A DNA stretch of 64,000 bases, from the NCBI RefSeq assembly GCF_009208555.1, contig NZ_WFLI01000002.1, forward strand, positions 124,001-188,000, given 5' to 3'. Each line of letters begins with the position of its first letter. The first letter of the stretch is position 1. The notes under the pieces are model-generated. The model made no database searches. It saw only the letters and a list, made by a program, of their open reading frames with translations, and had not been told where the DNA came from. A program made the position numbers and the translations under genes. The DNA is from Janthinobacterium violaceinigrum (GTDB lineage Bacteria; Pseudomonadota; Gammaproteobacteria; Burkholderiales; Burkholderiaceae_D). This document shows, piece after piece, positions 29,086-36,211 of this stretch.

Positions 29086-29222
29086 CGGCCAGGAAGCGCC
29101 GGCTTACTGGCTTGCTGGCTGGCGTGATGTGCTGGCTAACTGGCTTGTTTGCTGGCTGACTAGCTTACTGGCCGACTAGGCTGACTGACTAACTGGCCTA
29201 CTGGCCGACTGGCCGACTGGCG
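29086..29222. repeat. degenerate CTGGC(T/C) short tandem repeats, invading the adjacent reading frame
   Basis: From about 29100 to 29222 the sequence is a run of related 4-12-bp words (CTGGCTTGCTGGCTGGC, ACTGGCCGACTGGCCGACTGG). It starts just after the DUF3999 stop and enters the 3' end of the convergent XRE gene, where it encodes the odd tail GQSASRPVSQSA. It looks like slippage-prone simple sequence. Confidence 0.75.
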
Positions 29223-29970
29223 CAGCCGTGTGCCGCAGCAGCGCCTTGAACGTCCGCGGCATCCAAGGACGCGCCGCCAGCATGAAGCTGATGGCCAGGC
29301 GCTCATCGCCGGGCAGGCGCGCGTCTTCCTGGTGTTGCTGCGAAAACTCCACCGCCACTTGCTTCAAGCGCTCCAGCAAGGCCGCCGTGGATTTCTTCGA
29401 CAGCATCACGTTCACCAGGCGCAGCAATTCCGTCTCGCCATCGAATTGGGAATTCAAATAGTCGCCATACGCCTCCTGCTTGAAATACGTGTGGATGGGG
29501 CCGTTCGGTATCCACGCAAACGTGCGCGCCACCAGCAATTTGACCCGGTTATTCGGCAGCAGTTCCAGAAAACCGATCTTGTCGAGGCGCAGCAGATATT
29601 TGACAGCTTGCGCTTCGCTGATGTCGTAAATGGCGACGATCTGTTCCAGCGGCAGCAAGTTCAGGGCGGAGACGGCCACCACGAACAGCCGGGTGTCTTC
29701 GATGATTTCCTTTTCCTGCGCATACGTCAGCCCCGTGATCAGGGTGGGCGCGGCCTGCGCCGTCTGCACGGCCTGCGCCAACTGCTGGAAATCGCTGCCG
29801 ATGGCCACCAGGATCTGGTCCAGGCGCTGCAGCGTAAATTGCTTCTGCGAAAACATCCGCTTGACGCTGGCTTCGGAGACGCCGATGCGCTGGGCCAGCT
29901 CGGCATAGGTGACGGCGCGCGCCTTCAGCAGGCGTTTCAAGGCTTCGATCAGGGCGTGGGTTTGCGGCAT
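29176..29970 (-). CDS. XRE-like helix-turn-helix regulator with C-terminal sensing domain
   Basis: In this 264-aa protein, residues 5-65 form a Cro/XRE helix-turn-helix (AELAQRIGVSEASVKRMFSQ, FTLQRLDQILVAIGSDFQQL). The middle contains a winged-helix-like segment (EQIVAIYDISEAQAVKYLLR), and the rest is an uncharacterised helical domain ending in LERLKQVAVEFSQQHQED. AAGGA precedes the ATG. The last ~15 residues come from the low-complexity repeat at the 3' end and are probably not conserved. It is divergent from the small exported protein genes, with a GTAGCG palindrome array between them. That array is its likely target. Confidence 0.82.
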   Translation of the reverse strand: MPQTHALIEALKRLLKARAVTYAELAQRIGVSEASVKRMFSQKQFTLQRLDQILVAIGSDFQQLAQAVQTAQAAPTLITGLTYAQEKEIIEDTRLFVVAVSALNLLPLEQIVAIYDISEAQAVKYLLRLDKIGFLELLPNNRVKLLVARTFAWIPNGPIHTYFKQEAYGDYLNSQFDGETELLRLVNVMLSKKSTAALLERLKQVAVEFSQQHQEDARLPGDERLAISFMLAARPWMPRTFKALLRHTAAPVGQSASRPVSQSA

Positions 29971-30013
29971 GCACTTCCTTTATAAAAATAGCATCGGTTC
30001 AAGCGGCAAAAAA

Positions 30014-30060
30014 GTAGCGCAATACGCTACCTGCGGTATGCCTTCCCGCTACGAGTAGCG
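30014..30060. promoter_or_regulatory. paired GTAGCG/CGCTAC palindromes (candidate operator array)
   Basis: GTAGCG-CAATA-CGCTAC (30014-30030) and CGCTAC-GA-GTAGCG (30047-30060) give four copies of one hexamer. The centres are about 31 bp (three helical turns) apart, inside the 160-bp gap between the XRE gene and the first small exported protein. A possible -10 for the rightward genes is TACAAT at 30087-30092. Two dimer sites for the adjacent regulator are inferred. Confidence 0.6.
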
Positions 30061-30130
30061 TTTTCATTGACCAATTGCCCACAGTCTACAATGATGGCGT
30101 TGCCACTTGGCACACTTGAAGGAGAAACAC

Positions 30131-30553
30131 ATGAAACGCCTGCTGCCCCTCTGCCTGTCCCTGTCGCTGCTGACGTTCTCCGTGGCCGCCCCCGGCCTGG
30201 CGCACGCTGCCGCGTCCGAGAACCTGTCGAACGGCTCGCAAAACCTGAGCCAGGGTTCCGCCATCGTTGTCGCCGGTTCCATGTCGATGCTGGTCGCGTC
30301 CGGCCAGGTGGTGGTCGCCAGCGTGGAGACGGTGGGCGAAGGCATCGTCATCGTGCTCAAGGGTGCTTCCGAAGCGGGCGGCGCTTCCATCCAGATGAGC
30401 ACGCAAGCGGCCAAGGGCCTGTCGCTGGCCGCTGGCACGGTGGTCAATGTGGTGGCGCTGTCCACCGGCCATATGCTGGTGCTGTCCGGCAAGGCCATCG
30501 CCTTCATCCCGAACGAACTGGGCAAGGCGCTGCTGCACCACTCGAAAGTGTAA
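30131..30553 (+). CDS. small exported Ala/Val/Gly-rich protein, paralogue A
   Basis: This 140-aa protein has a clear signal peptide (MKRLLPLCLSLSLLTFSVAA ... AHAA). GGAG stands 6 bp before the ATG. The mature part has SQGSAIVVAGSMSMLVASGQ and then LSLAAGTVVNVVALSTGHML, VLSGKAIAFIPN and LLHHSKV. The last 50 residues are nearly the same as in the next gene, so the pair arose by duplication. It resembles, from memory, short proteobacterial proteins labelled STM0539 family, but I am unsure of that. It lies upstream of paralogue B and DUF2145 in one likely operon. Function is unknown; the hydrophobic stretches suggest membrane association. Confidence 0.8.
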   Translation: MKRLLPLCLSLSLLTFSVAAPGLAHAAASENLSNGSQNLSQGSAIVVAGSMSMLVASGQVVVASVETVGEGIVIVLKGASEAGGASIQMSTQAAKGLSLAAGTVVNVVALSTGHMLVLSGKAIAFIPNELGKALLHHSKV

Positions 30554-30580
30554 CCATCAACAATGAAGAATAGACATCCC

Positions 30581-30997
30581 ATGAAACATCTGCTCGCCAC
30601 CGCCGTGCTGTGCGCCACCACCCTGGCGCCGCTGGCCCAGGCCGCCAACTCCGACACCACCAATGCGTCCGACAACGCCAGCATGGCCTCGGCCATCGTG
30701 CTGGTCGGTTCCATGTCGGTGCTGGCCGCCGCCGGTGAAGTCGTCGTCGACAAGGTGGAAGATGTGGCCGACGGCAGCGTGCTGGTGCTGAAGAGCGCAG
30801 CCAGGGGCGCGTCCTCCGCCGCCACGGCTTCCGTCAAGCTGAGCCAGAAGGCCATGCAAGGCCTGTCGCTGGCGGCCGGCACCGTCGTCAACGTGGTGGC
30901 CGTCTCCACGGGCCACATGCTGGTGCTGTCGGGCAAGACCATCGCCTATGTGCCGAATGCAGCCGGCCAGGCCATCCTCCACCATTCGAAAGCGTGA
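30581..30997 (+). CDS. small exported Ala/Val/Gly-rich protein, paralogue B
   Basis: This 138-aa protein has signal peptide MKHLLATAVLCATTLAPLAQ-A. The ATG at 30581 is preferred over one six codons upstream because it starts the signal peptide. The mature part has MASAIVLVGSMSVLAAAGEV, then LSLAAGTVVNVVAVSTGHML, VLSGKTIAYVPN and ILHHSKA, closely matching paralogue A. The N-terminal halves differ more: B is acidic (VVVDKVEDVADG) where A is neutral (VVVASVETVGEG). The gap to A is 27 bp and the gap to DUF2145 is 5 bp. Function is unknown. Confidence 0.8.
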   Translation: MKHLLATAVLCATTLAPLAQAANSDTTNASDNASMASAIVLVGSMSVLAAAGEVVVDKVEDVADGSVLVLKSAARGASSAATASVKLSQKAMQGLSLAAGTVVNVVAVSTGHMLVLSGKTIAYVPNAAGQAILHHSKA

Positions 30998-31002
30998 ACC
31001 CC

Positions 31003-31788
31003 ATGAAACGCCTGACCGTGATTGTCATCAGCCTGGCCCTGGCCGGCGCCGCCCATGCGGGACGCTCGTGCGAGGAAAAGCAAACGGATGCGTCCACCCT
31101 CGTCAAGTCGATGGACCTGGCGCAAAAGACCCTGCAAGCGCTCGATGGCTCGGGCGCGCAGGTGGCGCTGGTGGCGCGCGCCGGGCAGGACCTGTCGAAA
31201 TACAATCTGCGCTATTCGCACATGGCGCTGGCCTGGCGCGACCACCCGAAAGGGCGCTGGCTGGTCGTGCATGAACTCAATGAATGCGGCACGGCGCAAT
31301 CGTCGCTGTACAACGAAGGCTTGGGCAATTTCTTCATGGATGACGTGTTCATGTATGAAACGCTGATCCTGGTCCCGGGCCAGGATACGCAGCAGCAACT
31401 GGTGCGCCTGCTGACCAGCAACACGCCAAAGCGCCTGCATGAGCCGCACTACAATATGCTGGCCTACCCGTTTTCCACCAAGTACCAGAACTCGAACCAG
31501 TGGGTGCTGGAAACCCTGGCTGCCGCCAGCAACGAGCCGGGCAAGATCGAAACGCGGGCCGAAGCGCAAGGCTGGCTGCGCAGCGCCAGCTATGCGCCGC
31601 AAACGCTCAGCATACCCGCCGCCACGCGCCTGGGCGCGCGCATGTTCCGCGCCAATATCGCCTTCGACGACCATCCGTTCGAGCGCCGCATGACGCGCCA
31701 GATCGACGTCGTCACGGTGGACTCCATCGTGCGCTTCATGCGCCAGCGCGAGCCGCAGATACAGGAAATCGTGGTGCGGGGAAATTAG
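31003..31788 (+). CDS. DUF2145 exported protein
   Basis: This 261-aa protein has signal peptide MKRLTVIVISLALAGAAHA. The DUF2145 signature covers most of the chain: GRSCEEKQ, VALVARAGQDLSKYNLRYSH, LAWRDHPKGRWLVVHELNEC and LYNEGLGNFF, with PEPHYNMLAYPFSTKYQNSN-like elements further on. The family is periplasmic and uncharacterised. The conserved GQDLSKY and NEC segments, with a Ser/Thr pattern around HMALA, suggest an enzyme, but no catalytic residue is proven. It is the last gene of the three-gene operon. Its stop overlaps the convergent phosphopantetheinyl transferase by 4 bp. Confidence 0.85.
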   Translation: MKRLTVIVISLALAGAAHAGRSCEEKQTDASTLVKSMDLAQKTLQALDGSGAQVALVARAGQDLSKYNLRYSHMALAWRDHPKGRWLVVHELNECGTAQSSLYNEGLGNFFMDDVFMYETLILVPGQDTQQQLVRLLTSNTPKRLHEPHYNMLAYPFSTKYQNSNQWVLETLAAASNEPGKIETRAEAQGWLRSASYAPQTLSIPAATRLGARMFRANIAFDDHPFERRMTRQIDVVTVDSIVRFMRQREPQIQEIVVRGN

Positions 31789-32402
31789 TCCGGAGCCATG
31801 CCGGACAGGACCAAGGCGGGCGCCTGCGCCAGCGGCGCCGCGCAGCACAGCACGATGGCCAGTTCGGCATGGTCCAGCGCCACGCAGCTGGCCGCCTCCC
31901 TACCCAGCTTGTAGCGCGCCTCCGCCTCGCTCCAGCGCCGGTAGAACGCCGCCCGCCCCTGCTCCAGCGGCAGCTGTTCCAGCTCCGCCGCCACGGCCGG
32001 GCCAAACGCCTGGCGCGCCAGCGCCAGCACGTCGCGCCGCGGATCGCGCATTTCGATATCGAGTCCCAGCGGCGTCGTGACGCTGAGCGCGCATGCGACC
32101 CAATGGCCGCTGTGCGCAATGCTGAAATGGGGACCATCGGCCGGCGACAACAGGCGCGGCGCCTGCCCCGGCCGCTCTTCCAGCGCGATGGCGGCCGGCG
32201 CCACGCCCAGCAACTTCCCCATCGCCACGCGCAGCAAGGCGCGCCCCAGCAGGAACTGGCGCTGGCGCTGCGGCCGCACGAAGCGCGCGTGGCGGGCCGC
32301 TTCCCCCGCGCCCAGCCACGCTTCATACTGGGTCTGCTGCGCGGGATCAATGCAGCGGGAATCGAGCAGCCAGATGGCGGCGCCGGGCAGGATTGTGGAC
32401 AT
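31785..32402 (-). CDS. 4'-phosphopantetheinyl transferase (Sfp-type)
   Basis: This 205-aa enzyme transfers 4'-phosphopantetheine from CoA to carrier-protein serines. Family motifs are RQRQFLLGRALLRVAMG (CoA-binding Arg region), FSIAHSGHWVACAL, the Mg-binding GLDIE and FYRRWSEAEARYKL (WxxxEAxxK type). The start at 32402 gives MSTILPGAAIWLLDS. The upstream extension of the open frame is unlikely coding. No ribosome site is strong. It lies 1.4 kb beyond the last APE gene in the same orientation, so it probably activates the two ACPs of that cluster. Confidence 0.88.
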   Translation of the reverse strand: MSTILPGAAIWLLDSRCIDPAQQTQYEAWLGAGEAARHARFVRPQRQRQFLLGRALLRVAMGKLLGVAPAAIALEERPGQAPRLLSPADGPHFSIAHSGHWVACALSVTTPLGLDIEMRDPRRDVLALARQAFGPAVAAELEQLPLEQGRAAFYRRWSEAEARYKLGREAASCVALDHAELAIVLCCAAPLAQAPALVLSGMAPD

Positions 32403-32563
32403 GGCAGTGCGTCGATAGGCAAAGGCGCAGTCTGCCACAAATCGGCGGAATAAAGATCGGCGGCACGAAGGCCGATAACAGGCCGCGGCAAAAAAAATGA
32501 CAGCGCGGTTGCCCGTCGCTGCCATTTGAACAAGCTCGCCGACGCTTGCGCGCCGCGTCCGTC

Positions 32564-33160
32564 CTAGTTCGTCATGGGTGCCGCGACGGCTTTGTCATCG
32601 GCGCCTGTCGGGCCGCCTTCGGCACGTACGTAGTTGGCCTTGATGTACGCACTGGTCAGGTTGGCAATGCGCGTCAGCATCAGGTTGTCATGCACGCCAA
32701 ACGTGAAACCGGCTGCCATGGCATCGGCACGCTGGAAGAACTCCGGCGTCGCTACCAGCGCACCCTTGTTATCGCGGATCATGACGCGCATGCGCACGCC
32801 CGAGCTGCCGGCCAATGGACCCAGGAAGACGCGCTTGGCGCCGCTCTTGAACTGGATTTCTTCCACGATAGGCTCGATGATCAGCACGCGGCCATTGGCC
32901 GGCGCCGCGTTCCAGGTCGTCAACGATTCGGCCAGGTCCTTGCGGATGTTTTCATCGATTTTCGCCATGCCCGCCTGGTTGCCCGCGTAGCCTTGGGCAA
33001 ACACCGTCGGCTTGACTTCGATGCGGCCAAACGACGAAAACGCCTCGCTCGGTGCCGGATTCTGCGTCGACGATGCCTTGATCGCCGTGGCGCAGCCCTG
33101 CAACATGGATACTGTCAGCAGTGCACCAGCCAGGATGGTGGTTTTTGATACTTTGTGCAT
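32564..33160 (-). CDS. DUF4410-like lipoprotein
   Basis: This 198-aa protein has a lipoprotein signal with lipobox MLQGC (Cys about residue 23). Motifs such as RVLIIEPIVEEIQFKSGAKR, GPLAGSSGVRMRVMIRDNKG and LMLTRIANLTSAYIKANY fit small outer-membrane lipoproteins of the DUF4410 kind. The assignment is from memory. It is probably anchored in the outer membrane facing the periplasm. It is 116 bp from the next gene and outside the tightly packed APE operon, so a link to pigment export is possible but not shown. Confidence 0.65.
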   Translation of the reverse strand: MHKVSKTTILAGALLTVSMLQGCATAIKASSTQNPAPSEAFSSFGRIEVKPTVFAQGYAGNQAGMAKIDENIRKDLAESLTTWNAAPANGRVLIIEPIVEEIQFKSGAKRVFLGPLAGSSGVRMRVMIRDNKGALVATPEFFQRADAMAAGFTFGVHDNLMLTRIANLTSAYIKANYVRAEGGPTGADDKAVAAPMTN

Positions 33161-33276
33161 ATTCTCTTTCTATTTTTTATTGGAGTGGCTTCCAGGCGCC
33201 TTGAACTTGCCAATGGCGCCCTTGACCTGTTTGAACAGCTTCCTTGCTACTTGCCTACGTACTACCTGCTTGCTAC
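33161..33276. repeat. short low-complexity CTTGC/CTACC words downstream of a small gene
   Basis: Within this 116-bp gap, bases 33238-33292 consist of related short words (CTTGCTACTTGCC, TACCTGCTTGCTACTTAC) that run into the stop codon of the 33277-33726 gene. It resembles the CTGGC-type run at 29100-29222. No terminator was recognised. Confidence 0.5.
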
Positions 33277-33726
33277 TTACTTGCCTGGTTTCAACTTCAC
33301 GAACTCGCCCTTCAAGGCCACGCCCGTCATCATCGTGCCTTCATGACACTCGAATTCCGTGGCGCTGGAATTTTCGACATTTTTGTAATTGCTGACGATA
33401 TTGACGACGGCATCGGCGCCCACCGATTGCGCGCGCTTTTGCAGCGCCAGCATGGCCGACAGGAAGGCCCAGTTGCACGACGTTTCCGCCGACTTGCCGA
33501 CGCCATTGGTCTTCTGGCTGGTCTTGTCGCTGCTGATGCGCGTGGCAACCGGCGGCGTCGGCTGGTCGCCAAAATAGAATTTGACGGTGTCGCCAAGGCG
33601 CGCCTGGGCATCGTTGGCGCTCATCGCATTGGCGATCGACATCATGTGCCGGGTGTCGCCTGCCTGTGCCGGCAAGACAACTGCCAGCGCTGCACCCATT
33701 GCCGCCAGGATCATCATTTTTTTCAT
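33277..33726 (-). CDS. small periplasmic protein, mis-named 'excinuclease ABC subunit A-like' family
   Basis: This 149-aa protein has a signal peptide (MKKMMILAAMGAALAVVLPA-QA). ATG 33726 is fixed by AAGGA 7 bp upstream. The conserved core is RHMMSIANAMSANDAQARLG, VKFYFGDQ, CNWAFLSAMLALQKRAQSVG and GADAVVNIVSNYKN, then ATEFECHEGTMMTGVALKGE. These occur in short betaproteobacterial proteins that databases often label excinuclease-like, without DNA-repair evidence. The GADAVVNI strand resembles the YbjQ/RcsF-type fold. Two Cys may form a disulfide. It lies 58 bp after the APE operon and could be read through from it. Confidence 0.7.
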   Translation of the reverse strand: MKKMMILAAMGAALAVVLPAQAGDTRHMMSIANAMSANDAQARLGDTVKFYFGDQPTPPVATRISSDKTSQKTNGVGKSAETSCNWAFLSAMLALQKRAQSVGADAVVNIVSNYKNVENSSATEFECHEGTMMTGVALKGEFVKLKPGK

Positions 33727-33784
33727 GCTGTTTTCCTTGAAAGATAAAGTCATAGTACAAAAGGAGCCATGCCCGCCGCTTGCA

Positions 33785-35023
33785 TCAGCACGATGGCCGG
33801 TAACGCTTGAAAATCAGCGACGTGTTGATGCCGCCAAAGGCAAAATTATTCGACATCACATACTCGCATTCGATGGCCCGCCCTTCGCCGGCGATGTAGT
33901 CGAGCGGCGCGCATTGCGGGTCCACCTGCTGCAGATTGATGGTGGGAGCAAACCAGCCTTCGCGCATCATCTCGATGCTGATCCACGCTTCCAGCGCGCC
34001 GCACGCGCCCAGGGTGTGTCCCATGTAGCTTTTCAGCGAACTGATAGGCGTGCGGTCGCCAAACACCTCGAACGTGGCTTGCGATTCGGCGATGTCGCCC
34101 TGCTGCGTGCCCGTGCCGTGCGCGTTGATGTAGCCGATGTCGGACGGCTGCAGGCCCGCGTCGGCCAGCGCCAGCAGCATCGCCTGGCGCATGGTGGCGG
34201 CGTTCGGCTGGGTCACATGGCAGCCGTCGCTGTTCGTGCCGAAGCCCACCAGTTCCGCATGGATGGTGGCGCCGCGCGCCTGCGCATGTTCGAATTCTTC
34301 CAGGATCAGGCAGCCGGCACCCTCGCCGATGACCAGTCCATCGCGGCTGGCGTCGAATGGACGCGGCGTCGTGTGGCCCGCATCGTTGCGCGTGCTGGTG
34401 GCGAACAGGGTGTCGAAGACGGCCGCCTCGGTGGCGCACAGTTCCTCGGCGCCGCCCGCGATCATCGCCAGCTGCTTGCCGCCGGCGATCGCCTCGTAGG
34501 CGTAGCCGATGCCCTGGCTGCCCGAGGTGCAGGCGCTCGATGTGGTGATGACGCGGCCCGTGACGCCGAAGAACACGCCGATGTTCACGGGCGCCGTGTG
34601 CGCCATCATCTTGATGTAGGTGGTGGCGTTGATGCCCTTGGTGGTGCGTTCTTCCATCATGCGGCCAAAGTCGCCGATGGCGCTGGGCGTGCCGGCCGAC
34701 GAACCGAAGGAAATACCCATCTGTCCACTCTTGAGCACGGGGTGTTCCGCCAGGCCCGCGTGTTCGAGCGCCAGTTCGCTGGCGCGCGTGGCCATCAGGG
34801 CGATGCGTCCCATGCTGCGCACGGCCTTGCGGTTATAGCGGTCCGTCAGCGCGAACGGCGCGGCCGGCGCGCCCAGCTGCGTGTTCAAGCCTTCGTAGTC
34901 GGCCCACTCGCCCATGCGCACGATGGCGTTGCGGTACTCGCCCAGGCGCTGGCGGATGGCCGGCCAGTCGTTGCCGATCGGGCTGATGCCGGCCATGCCG
35001 GTCACTGCGACCCGGCGGCTCAT
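33785..35023 (-). CDS. apeR: 3-oxoacyl-ACP synthase (ApeR-like)
   Basis: This 412-aa thiolase-fold condensing enzyme has catalytic Cys165 (TSSACTSGSQG), His302 (NAHGTGTQQGD) and His336 (YMGHTLGACG). It condenses malonyl-ACP with acyl-ACP in type II polyketide or fatty-acid assembly. It is the last gene of the APE operon, starting at ATG 35023 inside the stop codon of the ketoreductase (ATGA). Position and order match ApeR of the E. coli/Xenorhabdus APE clusters. By analogy it probably initiates or elongates the polyene together with ApeO:ApeC. Confidence 0.88.
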   Translation of the reverse strand: MSRRVAVTGMAGISPIGNDWPAIRQRLGEYRNAIVRMGEWADYEGLNTQLGAPAAPFALTDRYNRKAVRSMGRIALMATRASELALEHAGLAEHPVLKSGQMGISFGSSAGTPSAIGDFGRMMEERTTKGINATTYIKMMAHTAPVNIGVFFGVTGRVITTSSACTSGSQGIGYAYEAIAGGKQLAMIAGGAEELCATEAAVFDTLFATSTRNDAGHTTPRPFDASRDGLVIGEGAGCLILEEFEHAQARGATIHAELVGFGTNSDGCHVTQPNAATMRQAMLLALADAGLQPSDIGYINAHGTGTQQGDIAESQATFEVFGDRTPISSLKSYMGHTLGACGALEAWISIEMMREGWFAPTINLQQVDPQCAPLDYIAGEGRAIECEYVMSNNFAFGGINTSLIFKRYRPSC

Positions 35024-35745
35024 GCCATGCCTCCGTTGACGGATATAACCTGGCGCGTGATGTAGCCCGCTTCCTCGCCGACGAGGAAACTGACGGCGGC
35101 GGCCACTTCTTCCGGCGTGCCGACGCGGCGCGCGGGAATCATCTTCAGCGCTTCGTCGAGGGGCACTTCGCTGATCATGTCCGTCTCGATCAGGCCTGGC
35201 GCCACGCAATTGACCGTGATGGCGCGCTTGGCCAGTTCCAGCGCCAGCGCCTTGGTGGCGCCGATGATGCCCGCCTTGGCGGCGCTGTAATTGACTTGCC
35301 CGCGGTTGCCGATCAGGCCGGAGACGGAAGCCATGGTGACGATGCGGCCCGGCTTGCGGCGCTGGACCATCGGCATCACGAGGGGGTTGAGCACATTGTA
35401 GAAACCATCGAGATTGGTCTGCAGGACGATGTCCCAGTCCTCGCCCGACATGGCGGGAAACGCATTGTCGCGCGCCACGCCCGCGTTGCAGACGACGCCG
35501 TAATAGCAGCCATGTTCGGCGATGTCCGCTTCCAGCGCGGCAGCGGCCGCGGCGCGGTCGCCGATGTCGAACTGCAGCACGCGCGCCGCGCGTCCCAGCG
35601 CCGCCACCTGCTGCGCCACCGCCTCGGCTTCGGCGCGCGCGCTGCGGCAATGCAGCACCACGTCAAAACCATCGCGCGCCAGGCGCAAGGCGATCGCCTT
35701 GCCGATGCCGCGCGACGATCCCGTTACCAATACACTTTTACTCAT
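35020..35745 (-). CDS. apeQ: 3-oxoacyl-ACP reductase, SDR family (ApeQ-like)
   Basis: This 241-aa FabG-like protein has NADP-binding TGSSRGIGKAIA at the N-terminus. NAGVARDN, SVSGLIGNRGQVNY and YSAAKAGIIGATKALA provide the Ser-Tyr-Lys catalytic set, and the C-terminus is typical (SFLVGEEAGYITRQVISVNG). It reduces the beta-keto group on ACP in each polyene cycle. ATG 35745 follows GGAG 6 bp upstream. Another ATG at 35757 is possible but lacks that site. It overlaps the dehydratase stop by 8 bp. Confidence 0.9.
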   Translation of the reverse strand: MSKSVLVTGSSRGIGKAIALRLARDGFDVVLHCRSARAEAEAVAQQVAALGRAARVLQFDIGDRAAAAAALEADIAEHGCYYGVVCNAGVARDNAFPAMSGEDWDIVLQTNLDGFYNVLNPLVMPMVQRRKPGRIVTMASVSGLIGNRGQVNYSAAKAGIIGATKALALELAKRAITVNCVAPGLIETDMISEVPLDEALKMIPARRVGTPEEVAAAVSFLVGEEAGYITRQVISVNGGMA

Positions 35746-36211
35746 GCTGCGCTCCATTCATACTCTCCTGCAGAAATTGCTTTGCATCCTCGGGCTGGAA
35801 TACCGTGATCGTCGCCTGCGCCAGCACGGCGCCCGCCATCTCGATCCGGCATTCGAACGCGCCCAGTCCATTCTCGCCCTGCAAGGCTTGCTGCACATGC
35901 ACCTGCAGCACGCTGCCCACGGCAAACAGGGGCAGCTGCGCTTCATAGCGCCGCGCGCCCAGCAGGAAACCGATCTTCACGGGCGCGCCGGCCTGGCGTG
36001 CCCGGTAGCCCGCATGCGCGGCGATCGCCTGCGCCATGTATTCGATGCCGACCCAGCTGCCCACCCCGGCCGACGGCGCGTCGTAAAACACGCTGCCCGC
36101 GTGGATGACCACCTCGGCGCACAGGTTTTCCGCATCGGCCGACAGCACGCGGTCGAGCAACACCATGGCGCCGGAATGGGGCACCAGTTCACGGACGGGA
36201 GGAAAACTCAT
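35738..36211 (-). CDS. apeP: 3-hydroxyacyl-ACP dehydratase, hot-dog fold (ApeP-like)
   Basis: This 157-aa single hot-dog domain has FPPVRELVPHSGAMVLLDRV (with a conserved His), GSWVGIEYMAQAIAAHAGYR (Glu in the helix) and IGFLLGARRYEAQLP. In characterised APE systems ApeP pairs with ApeI, and here the ApeI equivalent is the C-terminal domain of the ligase fusion. ATG 36211 overlaps the ApeO stop (ATGA). It dehydrates 3-hydroxyacyl-ACP to the trans double bond. Confidence 0.87.
   Translation of the reverse strand: MSFPPVRELVPHSGAMVLLDRVLSADAENLCAEVVIHAGSVFYDAPSAGVGSWVGIEYMAQAIAAHAGYRARQAGAPVKIGFLLGARRYEAQLPLFAVGSVLQVHVQQALQGENGLGAFECRIEMAGAVLAQATITVFQPEDAKQFLQESMNGAQHE

Noticed and set aside
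33277..33726. A UvrA-like DNA-repair protein
   Set aside because: The product is 149 aa with a signal peptide and no ABC or zinc motif. The excinuclease label used for such proteins is not supported.
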